From Siminovitchia acidinfaciens (lineage in GTDB: Bacteria > Bacillota > Bacilli > Bacillales > Bacillaceae_C), in contig NZ_QYTV02000003.1 in the NCBI RefSeq assembly GCF_003605385.1, positions 186,001 to 250,000 on the forward strand: DNA of 64,000 nt, written 5' to 3'. Shown piece after piece: positions 62,667 through 64,000 of the stretch. A model generated the notes under the pieces. The model was not told the DNA's origin and made no database searches. It worked only from the letters and a program-made list of their open reading frames with translations. The translations under genes were made by a program, and so were the position numbers. Each line of letters starts with the position of its first letter. The first letter of the stretch is position 1.

Positions 62667-63419
62667 TCAAGATGAAATAAGGTTAATGATTTCTTCACGT
62701 TTTATTACAAAGTCTTTTTCCGACCTGTACATTCGACTTCTGCCTTCTTCAATGTCGTAAGGCAATTCGCTATGCAATTCTTTAATGATCCGGCCGGGTC
62801 TGGAAGAAAGAACAATAATGTGGGTTCCGAGCAATAGAGCTTCCTCAACATCATGGGTAATGAAAAATATTGTTTTATTGGTCTCTCTCCATATATTACG
62901 GATATTATCCTGCATCTGTTCTTTTGTCATTGCATCTAAAGCACCGAATGGTTCATCCATTAGGACGATACGCGGATCGTTGGCCAACACGCGGGCAATG
63001 GATGCCCTTTGCTTCATTCCCCCGGATAATTCATAGGATTTCGATTTTTTAAACTGTAAGAGACCAACCATTTCCAAGTAATGGTCAACTATTCTACGTC
63101 TTTCTATTGGCGGTACATTTCTCATTTTTAAACCAAATTCAACGTTTTTTTCAATATTTAACCATGGATAAAGCATCTGCTGTTGAAAGACGACTCCTCT
63201 ATGTTCATCCGGTTTAGGGGAAATCGGCTCGTTATCAAGAAGGACCTCACCGTTTGTTGCTTGATGAAAACCGGCTATGATCCGAAGCAGTGTTGTTTTT
63301 CCGCAGCCGGAAGGGCCGAGGACACAGACAAAGCTTCCTTCTTCGATCTGTAAGTTGATGTTTTCCAATGCGGTAACCATTTGCTTATCCGTCTGATATG
63401 TTAATCCGACATTATGCAT
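62667..63419 (-). CDS. tauB: Taurine/sulfonate ABC transporter ATPase (TauB/SsuB type)
   Basis: 250 residues from ATG 63419; Walker A GPSGCGKTT, signature LSGGMKQRASIARVLAND and Walker B IVLMDEPFGALDAMT, GVVFQQQMLYPWL and a switch His in FFITHDVEEALLL. It would power uptake of taurine or another sulfonate. The frame stays open for 20 codons upstream (including KPIVIE, the expected first strand), and an AGGAGGA site lies at 63481-63487. Spacing there fits ATA 63473 or ATT 63479 rather than ATG, so the true start may be non-canonical. It is the last gene of its operon; no permease (tauC) follows it. Confidence 0.85.
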   Translation of the reverse strand: MHNVGLTYQTDKQMVTALENINLQIEEGSFVCVLGPSGCGKTTLLRIIAGFHQATNGEVLLDNEPISPKPDEHRGVVFQQQMLYPWLNIEKNVEFGLKMRNVPPIERRRIVDHYLEMVGLLQFKKSKSYELSGGMKQRASIARVLANDPRIVLMDEPFGALDAMTKEQMQDNIRNIWRETNKTIFFITHDVEEALLLGTHIIVLSSRPGRIIKELHSELPYDIEEGRSRMYRSEKDFVIKREEIINLISS

Positions 63420-63485
63420 TTCGATGACAATAGGTTTAGTCTTTGGCCTAAAAACTGCCTGGCTTTTATTTATTGAAATCTCCTC

Positions 63486-64000
63486 CTAATCCTGTTGTAG
63501 GAATTGAGGTGCAATCGCATCTTCAAATGCTTCAAGTTCCGGTACAGATTCAATGGCATTTTGCGTTTTTAAGAAGTCGGCCGTATTTTTTAACGCCTGT
63601 GCAAAAGCGCCTTTATTATCTTCAGTTCCTAAGTAATCTTCAGAAGCCTGCTCTTTAGCATCCAACCAAATTAACTGTTCCATGAAAAATTGTGCATCTT
63701 CCTTGGAGACATTTAACTCTGTTGTCAGCTTTTCAGCCGAGTCATCTTTGGATGTGCGGTAGAGCCGTACCGCTTCGTCCAAGATCTTGATATATTGTTT
63801 AAGTACATCAGGATGCTTATCAATAAAATCTTTTGTTGCAATTCCAACGTCTGCGGTTACTATGCCTTCTTCTGCAAGCTCACGGCTGGTTAAGATCACA
63901 TCGCCATCGTCAAGCATCTCTCCAAGCGTTGGATACCAGACATAACCTCCATCAATTTGGCCTTGTTTCCAGGCGGCTAACATATCCGCAGGTTTCATGT
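63486..64000 (-). CDS. tauA: Taurine ABC transporter substrate-binding protein (TauA type, partial)
   Basis: C-terminal 171 or so residues; the 5' end lies beyond the window. Motifs PADMLAAWKQGQIDGGYVWYPTLGEMLDDG, VTADVGIATKDFIDKHPDVLKQYIKILDEAVRLY are typical of the SsuA/TauA family, which binds sulfonates in the extracytoplasmic space. The stop is followed at once by the AGGAGGA for tauB. Because tauB ends the unit, the permease gene may lie upstream of tauA outside the window, an order different from the ssuBAC of B. subtilis. Confidence 0.85.
   Translation of the reverse strand, partial: MKPADMLAAWKQGQIDGGYVWYPTLGEMLDDGDVILTSRELAEEGIVTADVGIATKDFIDKHPDVLKQYIKILDEAVRLYRTSKDDSAEKLTTELNVSKEDAQFFMEQLIWLDAKEQASEDYLGTEDNKGAFAQALKNTADFLKTQNAIESVPELEAFEDAIAPQFLQQD

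Overview
The window is chromosomal DNA of an endospore-forming member of the Bacillaceae. It carries spore-coat, SpoVA and SpoVIF genes, a yjcF-yjcG-yjcH block in Bacillus subtilis order, a squalene-hopene cyclase, sigma-D-type promoters in front of chemotaxis genes, AGGAGG-type ribosome binding sites and AT-leaning intergenic DNA. I cannot name the species. No phage structural genes, insertion sequences, rRNA or CRISPR arrays are visible.

Layout. 1-4.1 kb is a sporulation block: a CotY/CotZ-type coat protein (cut by the window edge), yjcA, and a YhcN/YlaJ lipoprotein-spoVAC-spoVAD-spoVAE operon inserted between yjcA and spoVIF. 4.3-7.3 kb holds a small unknown gene, an MBL-fold hydrolase and yjcF-yjcG-yjcH. 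7.5-11.3 kb is a TAXI-type TRAP transporter operon. 11.6-22.9 kb is an accessory region that starts at an intact tRNA-Val(GAC). The 3' part of that tRNA recurs exactly (51 bp) 5.1 kb downstream and in degenerate form 11.1 kb downstream, and two other tRNA 3'-end relics lie on the minus strand. Between these marks sit tiny sporulation-type genes, Arg/Glu-rich paralogues, an apparently LexA-controlled WYL/YolD pair, small membrane proteins, a lipoprotein alpha-carbonic anhydrase, a short UvrA paralogue and a Lin0512-family protein.

23-26.3 kb has a DMT permease, an NfsA-type flavin oxidoreductase, and a class I cyclic-di-GMP riboswitch in front of a stand-alone EAL phosphodiesterase. 26.5-43.8 kb is a dense chemosensory region: HemAT, five membrane chemoreceptors, two decayed chemoreceptor relics, and an operon cheW-mcp-cheW-cheA-cheY-cheX-cheR-cheB with a sigma-D promoter. 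43.9-53.1 kb holds an ECF sigma/anti-sigma pair, a tartrate dehydrogenase-like enzyme, a flavin reductase, a YueD-like SDR, sqhC, a DUF2515 protein, small membrane proteins and another DMT permease.

53.2-64 kb is a taurine dissimilation region: a GntR/UTRA regulator, taurine-pyruvate aminotransferase (tpa), a LysR regulator, sulfoacetaldehyde acetyltransferase (xsc), an Nramp-like and an APC-type transporter near cre-like sites, and the taurine ABC transporter genes tauB and tauA (cut by the end). Tpa would turn taurine into sulfoacetaldehyde and Xsc would release sulfite and acetyl phosphate. Between xsc and the Nramp-like gene is a striking non-coding array of 36 identical 20-bp repeats headed by a 14-bp-stem hairpin.
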